From VYDC01 sp963667515 (lineage in GTDB: Bacteria > Chloroflexota > Dehalococcoidia > UBA2979): 64,000 nucleotides of DNA. Positions 8,047-18,304 of the stretch are shown one piece after another. The position numbers and the translations under genes were made by a program. Within the stretch, counting starts at the first letter, position 1. Every line of letters starts with the position of its first letter. Location of the stretch: positions 248,001-312,000 of the forward strand of contig CAXXXY010000011.1 of assembly GCA_963667515.2 (NCBI GenBank), given 5' to 3'. The notes beneath the pieces were generated by a model. The model worked only from the letters and a program-made list of their open reading frames with translations. It made no database searches and was not told the DNA's origin.

Positions 8047-10497
8047 GTGTCGCTCTTCGACGGGCTGCGCGTCCTCGACCTCTCCAGCGGGCAGGCGGGC
8101 GGCGTCGCCTCGATGGTGCTCGCGGACTTCGGCGCCGACGTCATCAAGGTCGAGCGGCCGGGCGGCGATCCCGCGCGCGCCGAGGCGGCCGCGCCGATGT
8201 GGCTGCGCGGCAAGCGCAGCCTCGTGCTCGACCTGCGCGAGGCCTCGGCGCGCGAGCGGCTGGCGGCGCTCGCGGCGGACGCCGACGTCGTGCTCGCGAG
8301 CTACCGGCCGGGCGTCGCCGAGCGCCTCGGCGCCGACCACGCCACGCTGGCCGCGACCAACCCGGCGCTCGTCTACTGCTCGATCACGGGCTTCGGCCCC
8401 ACCGGCCCTTACGCCGGCTACCGCGGCTACGAGGCCGTGGTGGCGGCGAAGAGCGGCCGCATGCTGATGTTCGAGGGGCAGGTCGACCGCGACGGGCCCG
8501 CTTACGCATACGTTCCCGTCGCCACGCACGTGGCGGCGCAGTCGGCGCTCGCCGGCATCGTCGCGGCGCTCATCGCCCGCGAGCGCGACGGGCGCGGCCA
8601 GTTCGTCGAGACGAGCCTGCTGCGCGGCATGGTCCCGTTCGAGATGGCGGGGCTGCTCTACTGGCAGCTCCACCGCCGCGACCCCGAGGCCTACCCGGCG
8701 CTCACGGGGCACGCCTTCGGCGGGCCGCCGCGTGTCGGCTTCGACCCCTACCCCGCGCGCGACGGGACGTGGCTGCAGTTCGCGTGCATCGTCGGGCATC
8801 TCTTCGACTCGCTGATCCGCGTGCTGGGACTGGCGGAGCAGCGCGAGCGCCTGGGCCTGCAGGGCGCGCCCGCCGACCTCGACCCCGGGCGCCTCGAGCG
8901 GCTGCGCGAGCTGGTCGCGGAGCGCCTGCGCGAGCGCGACGCCGACGAATGGATGCGGCTCTTCATCGAGGACGGCAACGTGGCGGCCGACCCGTGGCTC
9001 ACGACGCAGCAGGCGCTCGACCACCCGCAGATCGTGCACAACGGGGAGGTGCTGCGCCTGCGCTCGCCGCATCTCGGCGAGACGCGGCAGCTCGGCCCGC
9101 TCGCGGCGCTGCCCGCGACGCCGGCCGCGCCCGCCGACCGGCACCCGCTGGCGGGCGAGGACCCCGACGCCGCGTGGCGGCCCCGCCCCCCGGGAGGGCG
9201 CCAGCCGCCGCCCGAGGCCGCGCCCGACGGCTCGCCGCCACTGGCGGGCGTCACCGTGCTCGAGTTCGCCTCGGTGGTGGCGGTGCCGTTCGCGACGACG
9301 ATCCTCGCCGACCTCGGCGCGCGCGTGATCAAGGTCGAGCCGCTGGAGGGCGACAGCTTCCGCGCGGGCGGCAGCCCCGGCGCCGGCACCTCGCGCGGGC
9401 TCGGTGGCCTCAAGACCACGGTCGGCAAGGAGAGCATCTGCGTCGACCTCAAGTCGCCCGAGGGGCAGCGGATCGTCGCCGGGCTCGTCGAGCGCGCCGA
9501 CGCCGTCGTGCACAACTTCCGCCCCGGCGCGCCCGAGCGCCTCGGCATCGGCTACGAGCAGCTCGCCGCGCGCCATCCGCGGCTGGTCTACGTCTCGGCG
9601 ATGGGCTACGGGACCGACGGCCCGCACGCGCACCGTCCGACGGCGCACCCGGGGCCCGGCGCGCTGCTGGGCGGCGCTTACGCGCAGGCGGGCGGGCAGC
9701 TCCCCGCCGTCGAGGACATCAAGCAGCTGCGCGTCGCGAACGCGCGGCTGATGCAGGCCAACGAGTTCAACCCCGACCTCAACGCGGGCGTCGTCGTGGC
9801 CTCGGCGACGCTGCTCGCGCTCTACGCGCAGCGCACGCGCGGCGTCGGGCAACACGTCCGCGTCACGATGCTCGGCGCCAACGCCTACGCGAACGCCGAC
9901 GACTTCCTTTCCTACGAGGGGAAGCCGCCGCGCGCGCTCCCCGACGCCGAGCTCTACGGGCTCTCGGCACTGCACCGCCTCCATCGCGCCGGCGGAACGC
10001 GCGAGCGTGGCGGCGGCTGGGTCTTCCTCGCCTGCCCGAGCGAGGGCGAGTGGAGCGCACTCGCCTCGGCGCCGGGCTTCGAGGCGCTGGCGGGCGACCC
10101 ACGCTTCGCCGGCCCCGAAGGGCGCCGGGCGCACGACGCCGAGCTCGCCGAGGCGCTGGCCGCGGTCTTCGCCACCCGCACGGCCGACGAGTGGGAGCAG
10201 CTGCTGACCGCGCGCGACGTCGCCTGCGTGCGCGCCGACGGCGGCGAACCGGGGCTCTTCTGGGAGAGCGACCCGCACGTCCGCGAGGCCGGCCTCACCC
10301 CGGAGGCGAGCCACCCGCGCTGGGGGAGCTACCGGCGCTACGCGCCGCTGCTGCACCTCTCGCGAACCGCCGAGCGGCCCCGCGGCGGCGTGCTGGGCGG
10401 CCAGCACGGCCGGGCGCTGCTCGACGAGCTGGGGTGGGCGGGGCCCGCCATCGAGGACGTGCTGGCGCGCGGCCTCGTCGCCGAGCTGGATCGCTGA
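8047..10497 (+). CDS. Fused tandem family III CoA-transferase (CaiB/BaiF), two modules
   Basis: A protein of about 816 residues made of two complete CaiB/BaiF modules, about 1-385 and 400-816, joined by a Pro/Ala-rich linker. Each module starts with the family strand (FDGLRVLDLS and LAGVTVLEFA) and has the ADFGADVIKVE or ADLGARVIKVE block. Family III enzymes move CoA between carboxylic acids through an Asp-bound anhydride. Aligned on the downstream R-x-x-T/D-G-x-G motif, module 1 has Thr (VATHVAAQ) at that position while module 2 keeps Asp (NPDLNAG). GTG 8047 is preferred over TTG 8041 because AGGGAG then lies 6 nt upstream. Confidence 0.9.
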   Translation: MSLFDGLRVLDLSSGQAGGVASMVLADFGADVIKVERPGGDPARAEAAAPMWLRGKRSLVLDLREASARERLAALAADADVVLASYRPGVAERLGADHATLAATNPALVYCSITGFGPTGPYAGYRGYEAVVAAKSGRMLMFEGQVDRDGPAYAYVPVATHVAAQSALAGIVAALIARERDGRGQFVETSLLRGMVPFEMAGLLYWQLHRRDPEAYPALTGHAFGGPPRVGFDPYPARDGTWLQFACIVGHLFDSLIRVLGLAEQRERLGLQGAPADLDPGRLERLRELVAERLRERDADEWMRLFIEDGNVAADPWLTTQQALDHPQIVHNGEVLRLRSPHLGETRQLGPLAALPATPAAPADRHPLAGEDPDAAWRPRPPGGRQPPPEAAPDGSPPLAGVTVLEFASVVAVPFATTILADLGARVIKVEPLEGDSFRAGGSPGAGTSRGLGGLKTTVGKESICVDLKSPEGQRIVAGLVERADAVVHNFRPGAPERLGIGYEQLAARHPRLVYVSAMGYGTDGPHAHRPTAHPGPGALLGGAYAQAGGQLPAVEDIKQLRVANARLMQANEFNPDLNAGVVVASATLLALYAQRTRGVGQHVRVTMLGANAYANADDFLSYEGKPPRALPDAELYGLSALHRLHRAGGTRERGGGWVFLACPSEGEWSALASAPGFEALAGDPRFAGPEGRRAHDAELAEALAAVFATRTADEWEQLLTARDVACVRADGGEPGLFWESDPHVREAGLTPEASHPRWGSYRRYAPLLHLSRTAERPRGGVLGGQHGRALLDELGWAGPAIEDVLARGLVAELDR

Positions 10498-10513
10498 GCC
10501 GCGGGGGCGGCGG

Positions 10514-12037
10514 CTAGGCGCCCAGCACCGAGCGCGTGCCCGACCAGATCGCAGCGCGCGCCCCCAGCGACTCGGGCCCGCGCGCCCAGCCGTGGAGCCG
10601 CTCGTCGAAGGCGAGGCCGGTCTCCACCTCTGCCACGTGTGCGCACGGCGCGAACTCCAGCAGCTCGCGCTGCACGTCGTGGTAGTGGCGCGGCTGCTCG
10701 GCGGCGGGAGCGCCGCGCACCTCCTTCAGGCGCTCCGTCCAGCGGCGGTCGCGGAACCACAGCGGGTCGCGCAGGCCGGCGGGCGAGTCGTAGTCGTGCC
10801 CCAGCTCGTAGGCCGGCTCGTTCACGGCGTGGCTGCACTCGTTCTTGAACCACATCGGCGCGGCCACCGTGTCGGGCGGCGGGCGCAGCAGCCGCACCTC
10901 GGCGCGCACCCCGATCGAGGCCAGCGCGGGGCGCACCACCTCGGCGAAGCGCAGCGACTCCGGCGTCGGATCGATGTAGAGCTCGGTGTCCACGCCCTGC
11001 GGGTAGCCGCTCGCCGCGACCAGGCGCCGCGCCTCCGCCTCGTCCGTCTCGTAGCGCCCGAGGTCCTGCGCGGAGAGGCTCGTGCAGCTGCTGACGGGCC
11101 CGTAGCTGCGGCGGCCGTAGCCGTCGTAGACGTCGCGCAGGATGCGCTCGTAGGGCAGCGCCAGCCGCACCGCCTGCCGCAGCCGCTGGTCGTCGAAGGG
11201 CGGCGCGCGGAAGTTGAACTCCAGCGTGGAGTGGTTGTAGCGCGCGCGCCGCAGCTCCACGCCGCGCCGCCCGGCGAAGCGGGCCAGCTCCGCCGGGTAG
11301 AGCCCCAGCAGCGCGTTGACCTCGCGTCGCTCGAAGAGGCGCAGTGCCTGCTCGCGGCTGTCGACGCCGAGCTGCACGATCGCCTCGACGCCGGGCTTCC
11401 CGGCCCAGTAGCCCTCGTGCGCGCGCAGCTCGATCTCGTCGTCCTGCTGCGCCGCCAGCCGGAACGCGCCGAAGCCCGCGGGGTTGCGCTCCAGCCAGCG
11501 CGTCGCCCACCGGTCGTCGTCGGTGGCGTGCGCGCGCGCCTCCTCGGCGTCGATCACGAGGTTCGAGGGGAAGACGAGGTAGGCGGGGAACTGCGGGTTG
11601 GGCCGCGCCAGCTCGAAGCGCACGGTGTAGCGGTCCACGACGACGATCGCGTCGGGGCTCGGCAGCCCGCCGAGGCGGCGCAGCCGCCAGCGCCCTAGCG
11701 CGCGTAGCTCCAGCGACCGCGCGAGGCCCCAGCGCACGTCCTCGGCCGTCAGCTCGTGGCCGGCCGTGCTGCGCACGCCGCGCCGCAGCTCCACCGTCCA
11801 GCTCTGCGCGTCCGCCGAGCTCTCCCAGCGCGTCGCCATCCGCGGCTCGGGCTCGACGGGGAGCGGCGTCCACACGCCGTTCGCATCGGGCCCGACGCGC
11901 GGCATCGCCAGCGGCTCCCAGACCAGGTGCTGCGTGGGGTTGTAGCTGACGCGGTGGCTGTCGTTGTCCCAGCCCTCGCGCGTGATGGCACGCGCGAGGG
12001 GGAAGACCATCGTGGTCGGAGACGGCGCGAGCGACAT
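10514..12037 (-). CDS. Family 5 solute-binding-like protein without signal peptide
   Basis: A 507-residue protein with the SBP_bac_5 (oligopeptide/nickel binding) fold: SWTVELRRGVRS, LTAEDVRWGL and the later FDDQRLRQAVRLAL are standard landmarks. ATG 12037 follows a strong GAGGAGG site and starts MSLAPSPTT, with no signal peptide, Tat motif or lipobox, and none appears upstream in frame. As written it should stay in the cytosol, unlike the two exported homologues in this window. It may be a ligand sensor or a binding protein that has lost its export signal. No permease genes adjoin it. Confidence 0.82.
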   Translation of the reverse strand: MSLAPSPTTMVFPLARAITREGWDNDSHRVSYNPTQHLVWEPLAMPRVGPDANGVWTPLPVEPEPRMATRWESSADAQSWTVELRRGVRSTAGHELTAEDVRWGLARSLELRALGRWRLRRLGGLPSPDAIVVVDRYTVRFELARPNPQFPAYLVFPSNLVIDAEEARAHATDDDRWATRWLERNPAGFGAFRLAAQQDDEIELRAHEGYWAGKPGVEAIVQLGVDSREQALRLFERREVNALLGLYPAELARFAGRRGVELRRARYNHSTLEFNFRAPPFDDQRLRQAVRLALPYERILRDVYDGYGRRSYGPVSSCTSLSAQDLGRYETDEAEARRLVAASGYPQGVDTELYIDPTPESLRFAEVVRPALASIGVRAEVRLLRPPPDTVAAPMWFKNECSHAVNEPAYELGHDYDSPAGLRDPLWFRDRRWTERLKEVRGAPAAEQPRHYHDVQRELLEFAPCAHVAEVETGLAFDERLHGWARGPESLGARAAIWSGTRSVLGA

Positions 12038-12110
12038 GCGGCCTCCTCGGGGGCAACGCGACGCGCAGCGACGCGATGACGCGCAGGGTACAGTTCCGCG
12101 GGCGGTGACG

Positions 12111-13318
12111 ATGGTGCGCGCGCGCGAGGCCCAGGACGCAGCCGTGCGGCCCCCGTTCGCGGGGCTGCGGGTCGTGGAGCTGGGCGGCGCCGTGGCGGCG
12201 TCCGCGGCGACCAAGCGCTTCTCCGACTTCGGCGCGGACGTGGTGAAGGTCGAGCCGCCCGCCGGCGCGCCCGTGCGGCGGCTGCGGCCGTTCCCGGGCG
12301 ACCGGCCGCACGTCGACGCGGGCACCTTCCACATCGCGCTGGACACCGGCAAGCGCTCGCTGCTGCTCGACGTGGGCACGCCGTCGGGGCGCGAGGTGCT
12401 GGGTCGGCTCGCCGCGCGAGCCGAGCTCGTCGTCTGCGACCTGCCCGTCGAGCAGGCGCGCCTCGTCCGCGAGCTGCTCGGCGGCGACGCGGCGCCCAGC
12501 CTCGTGACGATCACGCCGCGCGGCCTCGAGGGGCCGCACGCCGGCAGGCGCGAGGACGACGCGTCGCTCTTCGGCCTCTCCACCCGCGCGTTCAACCAGC
12601 GCGGCCCCCAGGGCGGGCCCGAGGACGAGCCGCTCCGCTACGCGCCGTTCCTCGCGGAGGTGCAGGTCGGCTGCACGGCCGCGGCGGTGGCGGCGGCGAT
12701 CGTGTGGGCGCGGCGGCGGGACGGCGTGCGCCGCGTCGTCGACCTCTCGGCCGTCGAGGCGCTGACCGGCAACGTCGACAGCGCGTTCTTCCTCTACGCG
12801 ATGACGGGCACGGCGCAGACCTACGCGCGGCCCGAGGACACGGGCACGCGCACCCTCGCCTGCCACGACGGCCACCTGCTGATGCTGCAGGTGACGCAGG
12901 AGCCGGCCCGCTCGCGCGTGCGCGCGGTGCTGGGCGAGGCGGTGGGCGAGGGTGCGAGCGACGAGGAGGTCGAGCAGCGGCTGCGGGCGTGGCTGGCGCG
13001 GCGCACGAAGCAGCAGGCGTTCGAGGCGCTGCAGGAGGTCGGCATCATCGCCGCGCCGATCCTCGACGCCTCGGAGCTGCTCGCCGACCCGCAGACGGTC
13101 GCGCGCGGCGCGTTCGTGCGCGTGCCACACCCGACGCTGGGCGAGACGACGATCGCCGGCCCCCGTTTCGCGTGGCCGCGGGCGACGGCGGCGCCGGGGG
13201 CGGCTGGGAGGCGCGGCCGGCGCCCGCGCTGGGCGCCGACACGCGGGCGATCCTCGAGGAGCTGGGCTACGCGTCGGCGGAGCAGATCGCGCTCGCCCGC
13301 GCGGGGGTCGCCCTATGA
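12111..13318 (+). pseudogene. Family III CoA-transferase, Asp-less partner, frameshifted near C-terminus
   Basis: A CaiB/BaiF-type protein (FAGLRVVELGGAVAAS; FSDFGADVVKVE). The catalytic-Asp position reads Glu (LAEVQVGCTAA). The frame is broken near 13190-13205, in or beside the GGGGG run at about 13196: one base appears to be missing, after which the proper C-terminus (ILEELGYASAEQIAL) continues one frame over. It then ends at TGA 13316-13318, which overlaps the next gene's ATG as ATGA. That intact coupling suggests the shift is recent or a sequencing error. ATG 12111 is the chosen start; GTG 12105 is also possible. It pairs with the next gene as a probable two-subunit transferase. Confidence 0.78.
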
Positions 13319-14207
13319 CCAGCGGGGTGCTGCGCGGCGTGCGGGTCGTGGAGCTGGCCGAGGTGTGGGCCGGGCCGATGGGCTGCACACTGCTCGCCGA
13401 CCTCGGGGCGGAGGTGGTGAAGCTCGAGACCTTCCCGCGCGCCTCGATGACCCGGCCCCCGGTCGCCGACGCGCGGGTGGGCGCGGGCGACGGCCCGCCG
13501 TACGAGCGCGTCAACGTCCACCACCACGCCAACCGCAACAAGCGCACCATCGCCGTCGACGTGCGCGCCGCCGCTGGCGCCGAGGTGCTGCGCCGCCTGG
13601 TCGCTCGCGCGGACCTGGTGGTGGAGAGCTTCTCGGGCGGAACGATGGAGCGGCTCGGCTTCGGCTGGCAGGCGATCCACGCCATCCAGCCGCGGGCGTC
13701 TCTGATCTCGTTGGCCTCGTGGGGGCAGGACGGCCCGTACCGCGGCTACCGCATGTTCGGGAGCGGGCTGGACGCGATGGTCGGCCACCACCTCGTGCGG
13801 GGGCATCCGGGCGCGCCGCTCGCGGAGACGCAGCCGGCCGTCCACTCCGATGCGGCCGTCCCGCTCACGGTCGTCTTCGCGGCGGCGACGGCGCTCACCC
13901 TGCGCGAGGAGAGCGGCGCGGGCGTGTGGATCGACCTCGCGCAGGTCGAGGACCTCGCGTGGCAGCTCCCCGCGATCCTCGGCGAGTGGACCGCGAACGG
14001 GCGGCTGCCGGCGCGCGCCGCGGGCGGGGACCCGGACGTCGTGCCGCACGGCTACTACCGCGCTGCCGGCGAGGACGAGTGGCTGTGCGTGGCCGCCGAG
14101 GACGACGCGCAGTGGGCGGCGCTCGCCTCGGCGATGGGCCGGCCCGAGCTCGCCGAGGACGGGCACCCGTGGGCCGCGGTCGTGGGGCGGCTGCGCGAGC
14201 GCGCCGC
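13315..14207 (+). pseudogene. Family III CoA-transferase truncated by insertion sequence
   Basis: It begins with ATG 13315 in a 4-nt ATGA overlap with the previous gene. The protein starts LRGVRVVELAEVWAGPMG and has ADLGAEVVKLE, both typical of CaiB/BaiF enzymes. The catalytic Asp is present in HSDAAVPL, unlike in its upstream partner. Coding is lost after about 298 residues at 14207, where the left end of IS481-type copy 1 begins; the frame then runs into the element and stops at 14232. The missing last 100 or so residues are not found on the other side of the element, so DNA was deleted there. Confidence 0.82.
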
Positions 14208-15260
14208 CTGTAGTTCCCACGTAGGTTGTTGACAGGATGAGGGGCCTCGCCCGCTGCTGTGTGTGACAGCACGGCAGTAGCGAGGAGAGGACACCCTCAT
14301 GGCCCATCGTAACGCGCGGCTGACGCCGCTGACCCGACTCGAGCTCGTGCGGGAAGTGGACGCCGGCTGGCCCCAGGCTGAGGTCGCTCGCCACTTCCGC
14401 GTCTCCCGCCACACCGTTGCCAAGTGGCTGGGGCGCTTCCGGACGGAGGGAGCGGCAGGGCTCGAGGACCGCAGCTCCGCCCCGCGCGCGCATCCCCGGC
14501 GCACGCCGCCCGAGCTGGAGCGACGCATCTGCGCCGTGCGACGCACGCAGGGATTCGGGCCGCATCGCATCCAGTGGGCGCTCGGGGTCGCCCGCTCCAC
14601 GGTCTACGCCGTGCTGCGGCGCCGCGGCCTCAACCGGCTGCGACCGCCTGCACCGCGTCACCCGGGAGCCGGTCCGCTACGAGCACGACGCCCCCGGCGA
14701 CCTGCTGCATCTCGACGTGAAGAAGCTCGGGCGCGTCCCCGAGGGCGGCGGCAAGCGAATGGCGCCTGGCTTCGCCGAGACGCGCTCCGGGCCGCATTCG
14801 CGGCGTTCGCTGGGGCTGGAGTACCTACACGTCGCCGTCGACGACCACAGCCGTTACGCCTACGTCTCCGTCCTGCCCGACGAGCGTGGCGCGAGCTGCG
14901 CCGCCTTCCTCGAGCAGGCGCTCGCGGCCTTCCGCCGGCGTGGCGTGCGCGTGCGCCGGGTCCTGACCGACAAGGCGAAGGCCTACACCGTCGCCCGCAG
15001 CTTCCACGGCGCCGCCGCTGCCGCAGACGTGCGGCTGTCGCACACGCGGCCCTACCGCCCGCAGACGAACGGCAAAGCCGAGCGTTTCATCCAGATCCTG
15101 CAGAACGAGTGGGCCTACGCCCGCCCCTACCGCTCCAACGCCGAGCGGCTGCGCCAGCTCCCACGCTGGCTCTACCGCTACAATCACCGCCGACCGCACG
15201 GCGGCGTCGGCGGGGCCGTCCCCGCCTCCCGCCTGTGAACAACCTTCCTGGGTAGTACAG
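14208..15260 (+). mobile_element. IS481-type element, copy 1 (defective)
   Basis: A 1053-bp element almost identical to the copies at 26284 and 39404. The imperfect terminal inverted repeats of about 28 bp begin TGTAGTTCCCACGTAGG on the left and TGTACTACCCAGGAAGG on the right (reverse strand), matching at 23 of 28 positions. The right end abuts CTAG (15261-15264), but the left end is joined directly to CoA-transferase coding sequence with no CTAG. The direct repeat seen at both other copies is therefore absent, which implies an adjacent deletion or recombination. The transposase is frameshifted. Confidence 0.9.
14299..15238 (+). pseudogene. IS481-type transposase, frameshifted
   Basis: The N-terminal helix-turn-helix region (LTRLELVREVDAGW, then HFRVSRHTVAKWLGRF) is intact. 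An extra G at about 14640 (CGGCTGCGACC instead of the CGGCTCGACC of copy 2) then shifts the frame before the DDE core. The core continues in another frame, with HVAVDDHSRY and ERFIQILQNEW. In addition, the residue after the second catalytic Asp is Lys (LTDKAKAY) where copies 2 and 3 have Asn. The protein is unlikely to be active. Confidence 0.88.
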
Positions 15261-15548
15261 CTAGCGCCCCTCGAAGCGGGGCGGGCGCTCGGCCGCACGG
15301 GAGCGCGCGGCGGGGCGGTCGACGCCCGGCGCAGCGAGGCTCGCCCCGGCACGCTCGAGCGGAGCGGGGCCGCTGCGCCACTCCGAGCGCCACGCCCCGG
15401 GCCGCTTCGCCGGCCGCTGACCCGGCGTCCACAGCGGCTCAACCGCGCCGCCCGAGACTGCTCCCCGCGTCCTCGGGGCGGGCGGGGCCGCAGCATCGAG
15501 CGTGCGCACGACGCTGCGCACGCCATGCGCGGCCACGATGGGGGACCG

Positions 15549-16471
15549 ATGGCTCGTCCAGCGAGCGGTGATGCGCACCCGGAGAGCGGCGCGCTTGCCG
15601 CGCCCGTCACGATCGCGATCTGCTCGCGCGGGCGGGCGGAGCAGCTGCTGCAGGCGGCGCGCTCGGTGCTGGAGTCGATGCCGGCCGCAGGCAGCACGCT
15701 GCTCGTCGTCGACCAGAGCGGGCAGCCGCAGGAGGCGCTCGTCGCCCTCCACGAGCAGGGCCGGCTGCGCTACCTGCACGCGCCGGACCGCGGCCTGAGC
15801 CGCGCGCGCAACCGCGCGCTCGCCGAGGCCGACAGCCCTACGTCTTCTTCACCGACGACGACTGCGAGCTGGAGCCCGGCGCCGTCGCGGCGCTCGTCGA
15901 AGCGCTGCGGCGCACCCCCGAGGCGACGCTCGCCTGCGGCAACGTCATCGCCGGCCGCTACGTCACGGACGCGGGCTTCATCCCCGCCGCCGACGTGGGC
16001 GAGCGCCGCACGCTCTACGGGCGCCTGGCCAAGCGTCATGACGGCGGTATCGGCGCGTGCCACGCGGTGCGCCGCGATGTCGCGCTGGCGATGGGCGGCT
16101 ACGACGAGCGCTTCGGCGCGGGCGGGCCGTTCGGATCCGCCGAGGACGGCGAGTTCGCCTACCGCGTGCTGCGGGAGGGCCGAGCGATCGCGCTGGAGCC
16201 GGCCGCCCGCGTGCTGCACCGCAGGCGCGTCCCGTGGAGCGACGGGCCCCGCTACGGGCGCGCCGTGGGGCGCTCGCTGGGCGCGATCTACGGCGTGCAC
16301 ACGCGCACCGGGGACATGGTCGCGCCGCTGATGCTCGGCTGGGAGCTCCGCCGGATGACGGCGAGGATGCTCGCGCCGCTGCTGCGCGGGGGGCGGCCGC
16401 AGGGAGCGGGGCAGCTCCTGGGCCTGCTCACGGGCTTCGCCCAGGGGTTGCACGCGGGGCGCGCGCGGTGA
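15549..16471 (+). pseudogene. GT2 family glycosyltransferase, frameshifted
   Basis: A glycosyltransferase family 2 protein. The nucleotide-sugar strand is VTIAICSRGRAEQLL, followed by DRGLSRARNRALAEAD. The metal-binding block FFTDDDCELEPG appears only after a one-base shift at about 15836-15838 (AGCCCTAC, one C short). The rest of the domain (ACHAVRRDVALAMGGYDERF, then EDGEFAYRVL) is intact to TGA 16469-16471. It would transfer a sugar at the inner face of the membrane for cell-surface glycan synthesis. Its stop overlaps the GTG of the next glycosyltransferase as GTGA, so the two form a translationally coupled pair. Confidence 0.82.
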
Positions 16472-16903
16472 ACGACGGAGCCATGGGTCCCCTCGCCTGG
16501 ATCTTCACGATCGGCCACGGCCACGCGGCGCAGTTCGACAACTTCCGCGACTCGGCGTCGCCCGAGCTGATGGCGCGCTCCGAGTGGTTCCCCGTGCACT
16601 ACAACGATCGGCGCACGCCGCTCGAGCGCTGGGAGGCGCTGCCCCCGCGCGTGCGGGTCGCGCTCGGCGTCGCCCGCCAGCACCGCGCGGCGGTGCACAG
16701 CCGCGACGACTGGCGCGCGGTGTTCCTGGCGGCTCGCGCCGCCGCCTACATGTGGCCGACGATCCGCAAGCACCCGACCTTCATCTACGTGGACAGCCGT
16801 GGCCCAGAGTGGGACTACTCCACAGGCGGCGGCATCATGAAAGCGCTGCGGCGGCGAGCGCAGGGCCCGGTGCTGCAATCGATGCGTGGCATCGTGCTCG
16901 GGT
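16468..16903 (+). pseudogene. GT4 glycosyltransferase, 5' part (split by IS30-type element)
   Basis: The N-terminal half of a GT-B fold family 4 glycosyltransferase, opening with GTG 16468 in a GTGA overlap with the GT2 gene (ATG 16483 is an alternative). It contains the first Rossmann strand LAWIFTIGHGHAAQF and the segment HPTFIYVDSRGPEWD. It is interrupted after VLGFK by the inverted repeat of the IS30-type element at about 16903. The reading frame continues in phase in the fragment at 18342-19136. Confidence 0.85.
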
Positions 16904-18304
16904 TCAAGGGGTCGTCGCAACACCGCCTTGTGCAGCGGAGAGTAGGTGTTCGTTGAGTGCCTCGGCGGGAGTCTTCCATCCGAGGGTCTTGCGGGGTCGA
17001 GTGTTGAGCGCGAGAGCGACGGCGGCGAGGTCCTCGGCAGAGTGCCGAGACAGGTCGGTGCCTTTGGGGAAGTACTGACGCAGCAGGCCGTTGGTGTTCT
17101 CGTTGCTGCCACGCTGCCAGGGGCTGTGAGGGTCGCAGAAGTAGATCGGCAGGCCGGTGTCGATGCGCAGCTGCGCGTGCTGGGCCATCTCCGCTCCCTG
17201 GTCCCAGGCAAGCGAGCGACGCAGCTGCTCGGGCAGCGTCGTGATCGACGCCGCGATCGCGTCACGCACCGCCTCTGCACCGTGACCGGCCAGCGGGGGG
17301 CCGTTCTTGACGGTGGGTTGCTGTCCGTGGCCGTCCATGCGGGGCAGGTGCAGCAGCATCGTGAACCGTGTCGTGCGCTCGACGAGCGTGCCGATCGCCG
17401 AGCTGCCCAGCCCGAGGATGAGATCGCCCTCCCAATGGCCGGGAACGGCGCGTTCATCGGCTTCGGCGGGCCGCTGACTGATCATGATCTCGGGGCTGAC
17501 GAACTTCTTGCCGCGACCGCGGGTTCGCGCTCTGGGCACCCGCAGCGCTCGTCCGGTGCGCAGACATGCGGTCAGCTCACGCCGCAGCGCGCCGCGACCC
17601 TGGACGTACAGGGCCTGGTAGATCGCTTCGTGGGAGATCCTCATCGACGCATCATCAGGGAAGTCGACCTGCAGCCGGTTCGAGATCTGCTCCGGGCTCC
17701 ACGCCTGGGCCCAGCGTCGGTGCTGACGGCGCCCATGTCGACGGCCAATCCAGCGCACCTCAGGGCCGACCACCCCCACACCGTCGGGCCGGACGATCCT
17801 GCCTGACAGCCGTTCCTGAACGTAACCATGGAGCTGGTCGTTGCCGGCGAGCTTGGCGACCTTGGGACGCTGCGCACGTCGGTCGGCATGCCACTGCGCC
17901 GTGGTCGCTCGATACTCCAGCTTGCCGCTATGTGTCGCAGCGTTCCGGCGTACCTCGCGTGAGATCGTCGACGGAGCCCGGCGGAGCCGGCGGGCGATCG
18001 CTCGGCCGCTTGCGCCTTGGGCGCGGAGGATGGCGATCTCCTCGCGCTCAGCGAACGATAGGTAGCGCCCTAACAGCGGCGCCGGACTGGCTGTTGGCAT
18101 GCCACCACCTTCACGGAACCAGCGTGCTCCGACGGCTGGAGACACACCGGCCGCGGCAGCGGCATCCTCGCTCGACAACCCTTCTGCGATCGCCAGCCAG
18201 AACCGTTGGCGATGATCACGACGCGCAACCGGTGGACGGCCTGGAGACCGCATCGGCGGCCTTCCTGTTGCCTTCGTCGCCCACCCCGGTGGCCTTCCCA
18301 TCAC
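16904..18304 (-). CDS. IS30-family transposase
   Basis: A 466-residue transposase. The IS30 features run in order: an N-terminal helix-turn-helix, the block YLSFAEREEIAILRAQG followed by STISREVRRN (second DNA-binding helix), and SPEQISNRL with SHEAIYQALY. A DDE integrase core follows, with GHWEGDLILG (first Asp), SLAWDQGAEM (second Asp) and HSPWQRGSNENTNGLLRQYF (Glu). The C-terminal NTRPRKTLGWKTPAEAL is a family hallmark. The frame is full length, so it may be active. Its stop codon TGA lies in the terminal TTCAAG at the element's edge. Confidence 0.95.
   Translation of the reverse strand: MMGRPPGWATKATGRPPMRSPGRPPVARRDHRQRFWLAIAEGLSSEDAAAAAGVSPAVGARWFREGGGMPTASPAPLLGRYLSFAEREEIAILRAQGASGRAIARRLRRAPSTISREVRRNAATHSGKLEYRATTAQWHADRRAQRPKVAKLAGNDQLHGYVQERLSGRIVRPDGVGVVGPEVRWIGRRHGRRQHRRWAQAWSPEQISNRLQVDFPDDASMRISHEAIYQALYVQGRGALRRELTACLRTGRALRVPRARTRGRGKKFVSPEIMISQRPAEADERAVPGHWEGDLILGLGSSAIGTLVERTTRFTMLLHLPRMDGHGQQPTVKNGPPLAGHGAEAVRDAIAASITTLPEQLRRSLAWDQGAEMAQHAQLRIDTGLPIYFCDPHSPWQRGSNENTNGLLRQYFPKGTDLSRHSAEDLAAVALALNTRPRKTLGWKTPAEALNEHLLSAAQGGVATTP

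Noticed and set aside
15261..15320. C-terminal scrap of a minus-strand enoyl-CoA hydratase (ERPPRFEGR then stop) right of IS481-type copy 1.
   Set aside because: Only about ten residues look right and the upstream sequence is not crotonase-like. It is too short to call, though it would fit an insertion at a CTAG stop. The rest of 15265-15548 shows nothing I recognise.
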